Source of the DNA: Spirochaetaceae bacterium
Lineage (GTDB): Bacteria > Spirochaetota > Spirochaetia > SZUA-6 > Bin103
Length of the DNA: 54,468 bases
Reading direction: 5' to 3'
Assembly (NCBI GenBank): GCA_028820215.1
Contig: JAPPKD010000131.1
Location: 1 to 54,468 of the forward strand
The notes beneath the pieces were generated by a model. It saw only the letters and a list, made by a program, of their open reading frames with translations, was not told the origin of the DNA and made no database searches. This document shows, piece by piece, positions 34,462 through 43,172 of the stretch; the first letter of the stretch is position 1, and the number at the start of each line of letters is the position of its first letter. Made by a program: the position numbers and the translations under genes.

Positions 34462-35541
34462 CTACTGGACGCCCTTGAGGCTCAGCTCCTTGGCGAAGTG
34501 GCAGGCGGCGAAGTGGTTGGGCGCCACCTCCTCCCAGGCCGGCTCTTCCGAACGGCACCGGTCCTGGGCGTACAGGCAGCGCGGATGGAAGTAGCACCCG
34601 GACGGCGGGTTAGCGGGATTGGCCACCTCGCCCGGGAGGATGATGCGGTCCATGTGCGTTTCCGGATCGGGCTGCGGCACCGCGGACAGCAGCGCCTCCG
34701 TGTACGGATGCTTGGGACTGCCGAACAGCTCCTCGGTCTCGGCAAGCTCGACCATCTTGCCCACGTACATCACGCCCACCCGGTCGGAGATGTGCTCGAT
34801 GACGCTCAGGTCGTGGGCGATGAACAGGTAGGTGAGGTTGAACTCGGCCTGCAGGTCCTCCAGCAGGTTGAGGATCTGCGCCTGGATGGACACGTCGAGG
34901 GCGGACACCGCCTCGTCACAACAGATGAACTCCGGCTTCGGCGCGAGTGCCCGGGCGATGCCGATGCGCTGGCGCTGGCCGCCGGAGAAGGCGTGCGGAT
35001 AGCGCTTGAGGTGCTTGACCTCCAGGCCGACGATGTTCACCAGCTCCTTGACCCGTTCTTCAAGCTCCTGTCCGCGCGCCAGGTTGTTGGCCACCAGCGG
35101 CTCGGCGACGATGTCCAATACCGTCATGCGCGGATCGAGCGACGAATAGGGGTCCTGGAAGACCATCTGCATGTGGCGGCGAATCTGCCGCAGCCGGTTC
35201 TTGTCCAGCTTGGTGATGTCGATGGGCGCGTCGGCGGCCTGGAACTGGAAGTTGATCGAGCCGTCGGTGGGCTCGATCGCGCGCAGGATGCAGCGCCCCA
35301 GGGTCGTCTTGCCGCAGCCTGACTCTCCCACCAGGCCGAGCGTCTCTCCCTCGTTGATGAACAGGTTGATGCGGTCGACCGCCTTGACGTGGCCGGTGAC
35401 GCGGCGCAGGAACCCCTTCTCGATCGGGAAGTACTTGCGCAGCTCATCCACTCTCAGGAGCGTTCGCGCTCCGTTTTCCGCGGGCGCTCCGCCCGTGGCG
35501 GCGGACTGCTGCGTGCCTCCGCGGCTGTCGGGTTCGCTCAT
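34462..35541 (-). CDS. Oligopeptide/dipeptide ABC transporter ATP-binding protein, OppF type
   Basis: 359 residues from ATG 35541, overlapping the previous gene's stop as ATGA. Walker A is GESGCGKTT, the signature is [14 protein letters not shown] and Walker B is [12 protein letters not shown], with [13 protein letters not shown] and [10 protein letters not shown] typical of the Opp/Dpp C-terminal extension and its Fe-S/Zn-like cysteines. The N-terminus [20 protein letters not shown] is characteristic of the OppF half. With its partner OppD it powers import of peptides, nickel or short glycans. No permease or binding protein for this system lies here, so partners must be elsewhere. Confidence 0.9.
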   Translation of the reverse strand: MSEPDSRGGTQQSAATGGAPAENGARTLLRVDELRKYFPIEKGFLRRVTGHVKAVDRINLFINEGETLGLVGESGCGKTTLGRCILRAIEPTDGSINFQFQAADAPIDITKLDKNRLRQIRRHMQMVFQDPYSSLDPRMTVLDIVAEPLVANNLARGQELEERVKELVNIVGLEVKHLKRYPHAFSGGQRQRIGIARALAPKPEFICCDEAVSALDVSIQAQILNLLEDLQAEFNLTYLFIAHDLSVIEHISDRVGVMYVGKMVELAETEELFGSPKHPYTEALLSAVPQPDPETHMDRIILPGEVANPANPPSGCYFHPRCLYAQDRCRSEEPAWEEVAPNHFAACHFAKELSLKGVQ

Positions 35542-36605
35542 CGTGCCGCTCCTAACGCTCGCCGGGGTTGCTCCGGCGTCTCGGGTATGGGTTCGGTCTC
35601 TGCGCTGTGCAGGTAGCAGCGCACCGAGTGGCCGGGGGAAATCTCGACCAGGCCCGGCACCTCCATGTCACAGGTTCCGGCGATGGCGTCCGGGCAGCGG
35701 CTGAAGAAGCCGCACATGCGCGGCGGGTCGAGCGGGATCGGCACGGTGCCTTCGATCGCCTCCAGGCGCTGCTTGGCCTCCTTGCCCATGCGCGGAATCG
35801 ACTTCAGCAGCAGCCGTGTATAGGGGTGCAGGGGGTTGCGGAACAACTCCTTGGTAACCGCGTGCTCCACCACACGCCCCAGGTACATCACCGCGACCTC
35901 GTCGGCGATCTCGGCGATCACCCCCAGGTCGTGGGTGATGTACAGGATCGCCATGCCGAACTCCTCCTGGAGCTGCTCCATCAGGTCCAGGATCTGCGCC
36001 TGCACGGTCACGTCGAGCGCCGTGGTCGGCTCGTCGGCGATCAGCAGCTTGGGGTTGCAGGACAGCGCCATCGCGATCATGGCGCGCTGGCGCAGGCCGC
36101 CGGAGAGCTGGTGCGGGTACTCGTTGATGCGCTGCGACGGATTGGGGATGCCGACCTTGTCCAGCATGTCCACGGCCAGCGAGTGCGCCTCCTGCTTGTC
36201 CCTGGTCTTGTGCAGGAGGATGGCTTCCTCGATCTGGTTGCCGATCGTGTGTACCGGCGAAAGGCTGGTCATCGGCTCCTGGAAGATCATCGAGATCTCC
36301 TTGCCCCGGATCGCCCGCACCGAATGGCCGAAAGGGTCCATGTCGGCGAGATCGACGCCGGGCTCGCCGTCCCGGTGCAACAGGATGTCTCCCGAGATGA
36401 TGCGTCCGGGGGTCGGGACGATGCGCAGGATGGACTGGGCGGTCACGCTCTTGCCGCAGCCGCTCTCGCCGATGATGCCCAGGGTCTGCCCCTGGTGGAC
36501 GGTCAGGCTGACCCCGTCGACGGCCTTGAGCGTGCCTTCGTCGAGCGAGAAGTGGGTTCTGAGGTCCCGGAGCTCCAGTACGGGGGCCTGGGTAGCGGTA
36601 TCCAC
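35538..36605 (-). CDS. Oligopeptide/dipeptide ABC transporter ATP-binding protein, OppD type
   Basis: 355 residues from GTG 36605, which begins the conserved [20 protein letters not shown] region; no better ATG is in frame nearby. Walker A is [29 protein letters not shown] is the Q-loop region typical of OppD, the signature is [15 protein letters not shown] and Walker B is [12 protein letters not shown]. The C-terminus [15 protein letters not shown] holds the cysteine cluster of the family. It forms a heterodimeric ATPase with OppF. It is divergent from a small membrane-protein gene; the intergenic 120 bases show no strong promoter motif. Confidence 0.9.
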   Translation of the reverse strand: MDTATQAPVLELRDLRTHFSLDEGTLKAVDGVSLTVHQGQTLGIIGESGCGKSVTAQSILRIVPTPGRIISGDILLHRDGEPGVDLADMDPFGHSVRAIRGKEISMIFQEPMTSLSPVHTIGNQIEEAILLHKTRDKQEAHSLAVDMLDKVGIPNPSQRINEYPHQLSGGLRQRAMIAMALSCNPKLLIADEPTTALDVTVQAQILDLMEQLQEEFGMAILYITHDLGVIAEIADEVAVMYLGRVVEHAVTKELFRNPLHPYTRLLLKSIPRMGKEAKQRLEAIEGTVPIPLDPPRMCGFFSRCPDAIAGTCDMEVPGLVEISPGHSVRCYLHSAETEPIPETPEQPRRALGAAR

Positions 36606-36725
36606 GTGAGGACCCGAGTCTGTGCCGTTGCCCCGCTCCGGGTCAACCCGTTTGAGATCACGATCACCCGACCCCCGGCTCAGCGGCGGCCGACCGCGTC
36701 GAGGCGCTATGATGGGGCTGCAATC

Positions 36726-37136
36726 ATGCTGCCGCTCCTGCTCGCCTTCGCCGCCGTCATCGCGCTGTTCACGCTCGGCGTCCGCTTCGGGGTGGTGATC
36801 GTCGGCAAGGTGCTTGGCCGCGTCGTCCACGAGCGGCACCACAACGCCGAGTACATCACAAGCACCGGCCAGGTGCCGGAGGCATGGACCCGCCCCTACT
36901 TCGAGCGGATCGACGAGCTGCAGGCCGACGCGGAGCTGGATGCCGCGGTACGCGAGCGGCGCATCGCCCGGTTGGAGGTGCAGGCGAAGCGCCGATCGAT
37001 CAAGGGCATCGACGACCTGCTGCGCTACTTCTCCCGCGCGCCCGTGTTCGCCGACGAGCACTCGCGGCGCGTGTTGATGGAGGAGCTCGAGTCCGCCAAG
37101 GAGACGTGGCTGGAGTACCTGCGGAAGGGGAAGTAG
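36726..37136 (+). CDS. Small membrane-anchored protein of unknown function
   Basis: 136 residues from ATG 36726. The N-terminus LPLLLAFAAVIALFTLGVRF is one transmembrane segment or uncleaved signal. The rest is cytoplasmic-looking, charged and helical: IDELQADAELDAAVRERRIAR and IKGIDDLLRYFSRAPVFADE. I do not recognise the family. The gene is divergent from the OppD gene and convergent with the sulfatase gene (1 base between stops). The whole reading frame has the normal high third-position GC of the window, which supports it being a real gene. Confidence 0.6.
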   Translation: MLPLLLAFAAVIALFTLGVRFGVVIVGKVLGRVVHERHHNAEYITSTGQVPEAWTRPYFERIDELQADAELDAAVRERRIARLEVQAKRRSIKGIDDLLRYFSRAPVFADEHSRRVLMEELESAKETWLEYLRKGK

Positions 37137-37137
37137 C

Positions 37138-38589
37138 TCAGCCCGGCTCCACGAAGTCCAAGGCCGGGTCTCTGCGCCAGACGAACTGCTCGGGGGCGCC
37201 GGTCTGCCGCGACCAGCGCGCGATCAGGTCGGTGGCCCGGCGCCGCTCGTCCATCTTCCGCTCGACGGCATCCGGGTCCCAGTCGGCCAGCACGGCCGCG
37301 GTCAGATCCCTGACGAGCGCCGCGCAGGCGGGGTCGCCGCTCCGGTCGGCCACCTCGTCCGGGTCCTCGCGCAGGTTGAAGAGTTGCGGCCGGTGGCCGT
37401 GGTAGTAGACGAGCTTCCAGTCGCCGCGGCGGATCAGCCGCGTCGTCCAACCCTCGTACACGCAGTACTCGCAGAAGGCCTGGTCCTCCCAGTCGGTCTG
37501 CCGGCCGCCGAGCAGGCCCAGCAGGCTGCGGCCGTGGGATCCGGGCAACGGCTCGGCGTCCAGAGCCTCCAGCATCGTGGCGTTGAGGTCGAGCGCGCTG
37601 ACTACGCGGTCGCACGCCACGCCCTCCGGCAGCCTGCCCGGCCACGACACGATCGCCGGGATGCGGGCCGACGCCTCGTAGTGGCAGCGCTTCATCCACA
37701 GGTCGTGCTCGCCGGCCATGTCACCGTGGTCGGAGTGGTAGACGATGAGCGTGTTCTCCTCGAGTCCGTTCCGGCGTAGCGCCGCCAGGATGTCACCGAT
37801 CAGCGCGTCCATCCGGTCGATCAGCGCCCAGTAGGCAGCCCGTGCCCTGAGGATGAGGTGGTCGGGGACGTCCTGGACGCCGCACAAGGTCCGCCACCAG
37901 GACTCGAACGGATGCAGCCGGTCGTCGAACGGCGTCCTCACGCGGGGCAGGGTGACGCGGTCGCGGTAGCGGTAAAAGTCGGCGCGGCGCGCGACGTAGG
38001 GGGCGTGCGGGAGGATGAACCCCACCGACAGGCAGAACGGATCGTCGTTCACGCCGGCGCGCCTGCGGATCCCGAACCGGTTGAGGAAGTCGATGGTGGC
38101 CGCGGTCACGTCCTCGTCGTGCACCTGATAGCTGCTCTGTCCGGCGCCGGAGTTCTCGATCGCTGCGCACGCCTCCCCGGGCGTCTCTCCGTCGCCGGGA
38201 TGGTTGGAGCCGTGGTCGCCGATCGGCCGCTCGGCGTAGCCGTGGAGCTGGTCGATGCCGACCGAGTGCATGCGGCCCATCAGCACGGGCCGGTAGCCGG
38301 CGGCGCCCATCGCGTGCGCCAAGGTGGGGTGGTCGCTGCCCAGGATGTTGTGGTTGGTCCACACGTCGATCTCGTGCGGGTACTTGCCGGTAAGCATCGA
38401 CATGCGCGACGGCACGCAGACCGGCGATGGGCAGTAGGCGTTGGTGAAGGTCACGCCGCGGCTCGCCAGTCCGTCCAGGTGGGGGGTCTGTACGACGGGG
38501 TCACCGTAACAGCCGGTCACGAACGGGTTGTGCTGATCGGAGTGGATGTAGAGCAGGTTGGGCCGTCGGCCGTGCGATGCGCTGGTCAT
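37138..38589 (-). CDS. Sulfatase (arylsulfatase family S1)
   Basis: 483 residues from ATG 38589 (MTSASHGRRPNLLYIHSDQH). Cys58 in CVPSR (58-62) is the formylglycine precursor in a C-x-P-S-R sequence, so it needs a formylglycine-generating enzyme. The metal ligands include Asp18 in SDQH and the pair in VYHSDHGDMAGEHD. No signal peptide is evident, so the enzyme may act in the cytoplasm on an imported sulfated sugar or on a choline-O-sulfate-like substrate. Together with a sulfotransferase and the cys genes this gives the window a sulfur theme. An upstream in-frame ATG (38637) would add 16 residues with no homology. Confidence 0.9.
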   Translation of the reverse strand: MTSASHGRRPNLLYIHSDQHNPFVTGCYGDPVVQTPHLDGLASRGVTFTNAYCPSPVCVPSRMSMLTGKYPHEIDVWTNHNILGSDHPTLAHAMGAAGYRPVLMGRMHSVGIDQLHGYAERPIGDHGSNHPGDGETPGEACAAIENSGAGQSSYQVHDEDVTAATIDFLNRFGIRRRAGVNDDPFCLSVGFILPHAPYVARRADFYRYRDRVTLPRVRTPFDDRLHPFESWWRTLCGVQDVPDHLILRARAAYWALIDRMDALIGDILAALRRNGLEENTLIVYHSDHGDMAGEHDLWMKRCHYEASARIPAIVSWPGRLPEGVACDRVVSALDLNATMLEALDAEPLPGSHGRSLLGLLGGRQTDWEDQAFCEYCVYEGWTTRLIRRGDWKLVYYHGHRPQLFNLREDPDEVADRSGDPACAALVRDLTAAVLADWDPDAVERKMDERRRATDLIARWSRQTGAPEQFVWRRDPALDFVEPG

Positions 38590-38650
38590 GTTTTCATCCC
38601 GTTGACAGCCGTTTCGCGTTGACCGACTCGGAGTCATCCATCAGGCTGTG

Positions 38651-38896
38651 AAGATGAAGAATATCACAGTCTCTGTGAACGAGGATACGTATCACAGGGC
38701 GCGTATTCGCGCCGCGGAGCTCCATACCTCCGTTTCCGCGGTGGTGCGTGACTTCCTCATCACGTTCTCTGGCGAGGAGACCGACTACGAGCGCCGAAAA
38801 CAGCTCGAGCGCAGCACGATCGAGTCGATCCGCCGCTTCGACGCTTCGGACCGCCTGCCCCGCGACCACCTCCACGAGCGCGATGCACTTCGTTGA
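38651..38896 (+). CDS. vapB: VapB-like ribbon-helix-helix antitoxin
   Basis: About 81 residues; either of two in-frame Met codons close together (38651 and 38654) may start it. The N-terminus KNITVSVNEDTYHRARIRAA is the ribbon of a ribbon-helix-helix (CopG-like) DNA-binding domain, followed by HTSVSAVVRDFL for the second helix. The C-terminal charged tail would bind and inhibit the toxin. The reading frame overlaps the PIN-domain gene by 14 bases, the standard layout for VapBC pairs. It should also autoregulate; an 11-base GACTCGGAGTC palindrome lies at 38625-38635, just upstream, as a candidate operator. Confidence 0.8.
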   Translation, partial: KMKNITVSVNEDTYHRARIRAAELHTSVSAVVRDFLITFSGEETDYERRKQLERSTIESIRRFDASDRLPRDHLHERDALR

Positions 38897-39305
38897 CACC
38901 AATATCCTGCTCTACGCGGTGTCGAGACCGCCTGCGGGGCAGCAGGAGGAACGGCGCAAACAAACCATCGCGCTGCAGATCCTTGACCGCGCCGATCTTG
39001 CGTTGTCCGTCCAGGTGCTGCAGGAGTTCTACGTACAGGCGACGCGGCCGTCGCGAGACGATCGGCTCAGCCACGGGCAGGCCACCGACTTGATCCATTC
39101 CTGGCTCCGCTATCCGATCCAGGAGAACACGATGGCGCTGCTGCAGGCGGCACTCGCGACCAGCCGCCGGTGGCAGATCTCGCTCTGGGATTCGTTGATC
39201 GTCGAAGCGGCGCGCACCCTGGCATGCTCCGTGGCGCTGTCCGAAGATCTGCAGAATGGCATGGACTTCGCCGGCGTCCGCGTCGAGAACCCGTTCGCGG
39301 CCTGA
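38883..39305 (+). CDS. vapC: VapC-like PIN-domain toxin
   Basis: 140 residues from ATG 38883. PIN-domain acidic residues are visible in MHFVDTNILLYAV, VLQEFYVQATRP, LWDSLIVEAARTL and ALSEDLQNG. The order D, E, D, D matches the Mg2+-dependent ribonuclease active site. VapC toxins cleave tRNA or rRNA and are held off by VapB from the same operon. It is translationally coupled to the antitoxin gene. The pair lies between a sulfatase and an oxygenase gene with no mobile-element sequence at its edges. Confidence 0.85.
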   Translation: MHFVDTNILLYAVSRPPAGQQEERRKQTIALQILDRADLALSVQVLQEFYVQATRPSRDDRLSHGQATDLIHSWLRYPIQENTMALLQAALATSRRWQISLWDSLIVEAARTLACSVALSEDLQNGMDFAGVRVENPFAA

Positions 39306-39325
39306 ACCGTTCTCCGGCTCGGTCA

Positions 39326-39484
39326 TCACCGTAGGGCCGCCGCCAACTCGACCATCCGGCCGCGCTCGGCAGGCACGCCTTGGGCCATCATCTCGATGAT
39401 CACCTTCTCGAACAGGTCCTCGCTCATGCCCTCGGCGGCCGCGATCGCCTGTGCATCTCGGCGCAGCTCGCGTTGCACGGGCAC
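39326..39484 (-). CDS. Possible small protein or gene remnant, unassigned
   Basis: A 52-codon frame from GTG 39484, bounded by a TAG stop upstream. It reads VPVQRELRRDAQAIAAAEGM followed by SEDLFEKVIIEMMAQGV and ends RMVELAAALR. The sequence is helical and protein-like, but I cannot name a family. It could be a remnant of a larger gene, since it begins close to the end of the PhyH gene and has no ribosome-binding site. It could also be chance coding in GC-rich DNA. Position is between a VapC-type toxin (convergent) and the PhyH gene (same strand). Confidence 0.25.
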   Translation of the reverse strand: MPVQRELRRDAQAIAAAEGMSEDLFEKVIIEMMAQGVPAERGRMVELAAALR

Positions 39485-39499
39485 CGTGGTGCGTGACTG

Positions 39500-40321
39500 C
39501 TACGAACGGGGCTCGGAGGCGGGCTGACAGCGCACGTCCACCGAGAGCCGCACGGACTCGGACTCGTTGGGTAGCGCCCAGTGCAGGGTGTGGCTGTGGA
39601 AGATCAGCGCGTCGCCCGGCCGGTAGGTGGTGGTGTGCCAGGGTTGCGGGACGTCGGTCAGTGGCAAACCGCGCTGGCGCCGCCCTTTGAGCACGTAGGA
39701 GAGCACGTCGGTCTCCTCGTGCCGGCGCAGCCCGGCGCGGTGCGAGCCGGCGGCCACGGCCAGGGCGCCGCCGGCCGGCTCGATCGGCAGCAACGGCACC
39801 CACAGCGTGCGGAACGCCGCCGTGTGGCGGATGAAGAAGTGGTCCTGGTGTGGCAGCGAGATATGGCGGTCGTCGGCAGGCAGGGCATAGCGCACGGTGA
39901 GGGAACGGAACGTGAAGACCGGCTCGCCGAACACCCGGAGCAGGAGCCGTTGCGTCGTCTCCGTGTCGAGCAACTCGGGGTGGTAGGGGACGTCGTAGAA
40001 GCTGCGGTCGTCGATGGCGTCGAGCGGCCGGCCGCTCCAGCGGGCCGGCTGGCGGCCGTCCGCGGACGGCTCCACCAGGGCCTCTGCGCGCATCGCCTCC
40101 AGCAGATCGCCCGCGACCTGGCCCACCTCCGCGCGGTCCAGGACGCCGCGAAAGAACAGGTATCCGTCCCGCTCGTAGGCGTTCCGGAGCTCGTCCGGCC
40201 GGTCGAGCAGCTCATCGGCGAACGCCATCTGCTGGTAGGGAGCGGGCAGGGACATGGGATCGATGACCGAGGTGAGCCTATCGAGCCTCCCGGCCTCGGT
40301 ATAGCGCCCGACGGTCGACAT
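39500..40321 (-). CDS. Phytanoyl-CoA dioxygenase (PhyH) family protein
   Basis: 273 residues from ATG 40321; GTG 40327 is a near alternative. The Fe(II)/2-oxoglutarate facial triad is His158 and Asp160 in SLPHQDHFF, and the distal His in FHSHTLHWALPNESE, with the 2-oxoglutarate-binding Arg soon after. The N-terminus NAYERDGYLFFRGVL is the usual PhyH opening. Members hydroxylate lipids, ectoine or small secondary metabolites. It is one of three Fe/2OG oxygenases within 4 kb (this gene, TauD-like at 41444 and PhyH at 42354), divergent from an MDR dehydrogenase. Substrate is not evident. Confidence 0.85.
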   Translation of the reverse strand: MSTVGRYTEAGRLDRLTSVIDPMSLPAPYQQMAFADELLDRPDELRNAYERDGYLFFRGVLDRAEVGQVAGDLLEAMRAEALVEPSADGRQPARWSGRPLDAIDDRSFYDVPYHPELLDTETTQRLLLRVFGEPVFTFRSLTVRYALPADDRHISLPHQDHFFIRHTAAFRTLWVPLLPIEPAGGALAVAAGSHRAGLRRHEETDVLSYVLKGRRQRGLPLTDVPQPWHTTTYRPGDALIFHSHTLHWALPNESESVRLSVDVRCQPASEPRS

Positions 40322-40363
40322 CGGCACGATGGCAGGCGACTACCGTCGCAATCGGGGGACCGC

Positions 40364-41380
40364 ATGAAGACCAGGCAGTTGACTGTCGTCGAGCCCGGCC
40401 GTATCGAGCTGCAGGAACTCGATCTGAACGGAGCGCTGCAGCCGCACGAGGCGCTGGTGGAGGCCGAGTACTCCATCGTCAGCGCCGGCACCGAGGGGGC
40501 CGGCTATACCGGCCTGGTGCGGGAAATGCCGTTCGGCGACGGGGGCACATATCCCCGCGGCACCGGCTACGGCCATCTGGGCCGGGTTCTGGAGGTGGGA
40601 TCGGCGGTGGAGATGTGCCGTGAGGGAGACCGGGTGCTCTCCTTCTCCCGGCACGCGTCGCTGGTCAAGGCGGACGCCGTGCGCATGGCGCTGCCGGTTC
40701 CGAAGGACGCTCCTGGCAGCCACCTGGTGTTCGCCCGCATGGCCGGCGTGAGCATCTCCGCGCTGCGCTCCTCCAGCGTGCAGCCCGGCGATACGGTGCT
40801 GGTGACCGGCATGGGGCTGGTCGGCAACTTCGCAGCGCAGCTCTTCCGCATGGCCGGCGCCGAGGTGATGGCGGCCGACCTGTCCGACTACCGCCTGGAC
40901 AAGGCACGCGCCTGCGGCATCGAGCGCACGGTGAACCCGGGAGCGCACGACCTGCAGGAGGCGGTGCTCGAGTGGACGGCGGGCGAGGGTGTGCGCGTCG
41001 CGGTGGAGGCGATCGGCATCAGCGAGGTGGTGGAGCAGGCGGTGATGGCCACCCGGCGCCACGGTGAGGTGATCCTGCTCGGCAGCCCGCGCGCCCGCGC
41101 CACCTTCGACGTGACGCCGATGCTGCTGCGCATCCACCTGGAGGCGATCCGGATGATCGGATCGCTGGAGTGGCGCTGGCCGGCGCACCCCGCCGAACGG
41201 GTACGAGACGTGGAGACCAACTACCGCCGGCTGGTCGAGTGGATCGCCGCCAGCCGGCTACGGGTCGAACCGTTGCTCGATCGGGTCGCTTCGCCCGCCC
41301 ACTGCCAGGCGGTCTACGAAGGGCTTACCAGCCGCAAGGACGGGTACTTGGGGGTGGTGTTCGACTGGGGCCTGCTTTGA
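40364..41380 (+). CDS. Zinc-type medium-chain dehydrogenase (MDR) family protein
   Basis: 338 residues from ATG 40364, with GGGGG upstream. The NAD(P)-binding motif is VLVTGMGLVGNFAAQLFR (about residues 144-161). The N-terminal domain has the GYGHLGRVLEVG segment in place of the catalytic zinc signature GHExxGxV of alcohol dehydrogenases, so catalytic zinc is uncertain. Similar proteins in MDR are annotated as zinc-binding dehydrogenases of unknown substrate, and the second MDR gene at 48115 is a relative. It sits between a divergent PhyH oxygenase and a convergent TauD-like oxygenase, suggesting a shared pathway of alcohol oxidation and hydroxylation. Confidence 0.85.
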   Translation: MKTRQLTVVEPGRIELQELDLNGALQPHEALVEAEYSIVSAGTEGAGYTGLVREMPFGDGGTYPRGTGYGHLGRVLEVGSAVEMCREGDRVLSFSRHASLVKADAVRMALPVPKDAPGSHLVFARMAGVSISALRSSSVQPGDTVLVTGMGLVGNFAAQLFRMAGAEVMAADLSDYRLDKARACGIERTVNPGAHDLQEAVLEWTAGEGVRVAVEAIGISEVVEQAVMATRRHGEVILLGSPRARATFDVTPMLLRIHLEAIRMIGSLEWRWPAHPAERVRDVETNYRRLVEWIAASRLRVEPLLDRVASPAHCQAVYEGLTSRKDGYLGVVFDWGLL

Positions 41381-41386
41381 CGTACC

Positions 41387-41404
41387 GTCAACGATCTCGT
41401 TGAC
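41387..41404. terminator. Putative hairpin between convergent genes
   Basis: GTCAACGA at 41387-41394 and TCGTTGAC at 41397-41404 form an 8-bp perfect inverted repeat with a 2-base spacer, just after the MDR stop and before the convergent TauD-like gene end. It lacks a T tract. It could be a terminator or an operator; position favours termination. Confidence 0.4.
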
Positions 41405-41443
41405 AACCGTTGTGATGAGGCGGATCGCCGCGGCGTCGACCCG

Positions 41444-42262
41444 TCAAGACGGCACTTCCTCGCCAAGGACCTGGGTGCGCTTCATCAGCCGGCGCTGATC
41501 GGCCGGAAAGGGCTCTCGGCGGTGCATGGTTGCGCGGTTGTCCCACATGACCAGGTCGCCGGCGCGCCATTGGTGCGTCCACACGAAACGCGGCTCGGTC
41601 ATGTGCGCGAACAGCCGGTCGAGCAGGGCGCGGCTTTCGCTTGGCTCCATCCCGACGATCGAGCGGGTCAGGTGCGGGCCGACGTACAGTGTCCGGCGGC
41701 CGGTCTCCGGGTGGGTGCGCACCACCGGGTGGTCCACCGGCTCGGGAGGGTTCTGCTCCTCGACCGGGTGGCGATGGATGGCGCGGAGGCCGTGCACCCT
41801 CGTCCTGAGGTCGTTGTCCAGCGTCTCGTACGCGGCATAGCCGTTGCACCACTGGGTCGTGCCGCCGCTCTCCGGCACCTCCACGGCGTACAGCAGCGAC
41901 AGGGTACCGGGCTGGCGCAGGTAGGACAGGTCGGAGTGGAAGCTGAGCTCGCCGTGGCCCAAGGCGCCGATCGGCTGCCCGTTCTCCTCGATGTTGGAGA
42001 TCAGGAAGATCTCCTTGACCGGGCGGTCGGGCTGGCGGCGGACATGCTCGACGGGGTTGCCGAAGTAGCCGGTGAAGCGGACTTGGTCCGCCTCGCTGAT
42101 GGCCTGGTCGCGGAACACCAGAACGCAGTGGTCGAGAATGGCGCTTCGGAGCCGGCCCACCGTCGCGGCGTCGAGCGCTTGGCGGAGGTCCAGCCCCCGG
42201 ATTTCCGCGCCCAGGGCGCCGCCGGATGAGATCACCTCGAATCGATCGGTCGCGTGGTTCAT
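41444..42262 (-). CDS. TauD/TfdA family Fe(II)/2-oxoglutarate dioxygenase
   Basis: 272 residues from ATG 42262. The iron ligands are His109 and Asp111 in LSFHSDLSY, and a distal His in MWDNRATMHRRE. FRDQAISEADQVRFTGYFGN and GTTQWCNGYAAYETL are typical of the TauD/TfdA family. The enzymes hydroxylate a carbon next to a sulfonate, aryloxy, or other group using 2-oxoglutarate and oxygen. A sulfonate substrate would match the sulfur theme of the window but cannot be shown. Convergent with the MDR gene and divergent from the next PhyH gene. Confidence 0.9.
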   Translation of the reverse strand: MNHATDRFEVISSGGALGAEIRGLDLRQALDAATVGRLRSAILDHCVLVFRDQAISEADQVRFTGYFGNPVEHVRRQPDRPVKEIFLISNIEENGQPIGALGHGELSFHSDLSYLRQPGTLSLLYAVEVPESGGTTQWCNGYAAYETLDNDLRTRVHGLRAIHRHPVEEQNPPEPVDHPVVRTHPETGRRTLYVGPHLTRSIVGMEPSESRALLDRLFAHMTEPRFVWTHQWRAGDLVMWDNRATMHRREPFPADQRRLMKRTQVLGEEVPS

Positions 42263-42353
42263 GGCGTGGGCGCAAGCCGCGCGACGAGCCTACTCCGATC
42301 GCGCGCGGCCGGCCATTCCGCAGGCGTCGGCCGTGTGAGACACTTCTCGAACT

Positions 42354-43163
42354 GTGACCGAAGCCCCGCGGTTCCTGTCGGCCGGCGAGGTGGCGCAGTT
42401 CGACGCGCTGGGAGTCGTGGTACGTCGCGGCGCCCTCGGCCCGTTGGAGGTCGACGCCGCGCTCGGCGAGATGGAGTCGGTGTGTGCGGACGTCTTGGGC
42501 CATCCTCCGGGCGACGGCGACGTGGTCTGGGAGTCGCCGTTCGTGGAGCGGAGCAACGCGCTGACCGACCTGGTCGTCGACGACCGCATCTTTCAGGCCG
42601 TCTGCGACCTGCTCGGAGAGGACGTGCTGTGGGAGGGCTCCGAGGGCATGTGGGGCTTCGACAGCCTCGCCGACCATCACTGGCACGCTGACGGCGGCTG
42701 GCTCCCGGAGCAGATGGCGCCGTACCGGCTCAAGGTCATGCTCTACCTGGACCCGCTGCGCCGGGACACCGGCGCGCTGCGCATCATCCCCGGGTCGCAC
42801 CGGGCGCTGCTGCACGAGTCGCTCTTGCCGTTCCACGAGGAGACCAGGGCCGGCGGCGACCGGCGGTACTTCGGCCAGAGCGGGGAAGACGTTCCCGCGT
42901 ACGCGATCGAGACCGATCCGGGAGACGTGGTGTTCTTCAACAACTGGCTGTTCCACTCCGTCTACGGCAAGGTCCATCCGCGGCGGTCGATCATCCTCAA
43001 GTTCGCGCGCATGCCCGGCAACGACCGGCAACGGGCCGCGCTGCGCGCCGTGCCGCGCGTGCGCGCCTCCAACGAGCTGCTGGCCCGGCACGGCAACGCG
43101 CGCATCCGCGCGCTGACCGGGCGGCTGCCCGGCTACGCCGGCACGGAGGCCCCGGTCAACTGA
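42354..43163 (+). CDS. Phytanoyl-CoA dioxygenase (PhyH) family protein
   Basis: 269 residues from GTG 42354, the only start near the conserved beginning. The iron ligands are His111 and Asp113 in HWHADGGWLPEQM, and the distal His in FNNWLFHSVYG. RDTGALRIIPGSHRALLHES is the conserved 2-oxoglutarate-enzyme core strand. It is the third Fe/2OG oxygenase of this cluster, not closely similar to the first (39500-40321). It ends 9 bases before the convergent sialidase-like gene. Substrate is unknown. Confidence 0.85.
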   Translation: MTEAPRFLSAGEVAQFDALGVVVRRGALGPLEVDAALGEMESVCADVLGHPPGDGDVVWESPFVERSNALTDLVVDDRIFQAVCDLLGEDVLWEGSEGMWGFDSLADHHWHADGGWLPEQMAPYRLKVMLYLDPLRRDTGALRIIPGSHRALLHESLLPFHEETRAGGDRRYFGQSGEDVPAYAIETDPGDVVFFNNWLFHSVYGKVHPRRSIILKFARMPGNDRQRAALRAVPRVRASNELLARHGNARIRALTGRLPGYAGTEAPVN

Positions 43164-43172
43164 GCGACCAAC

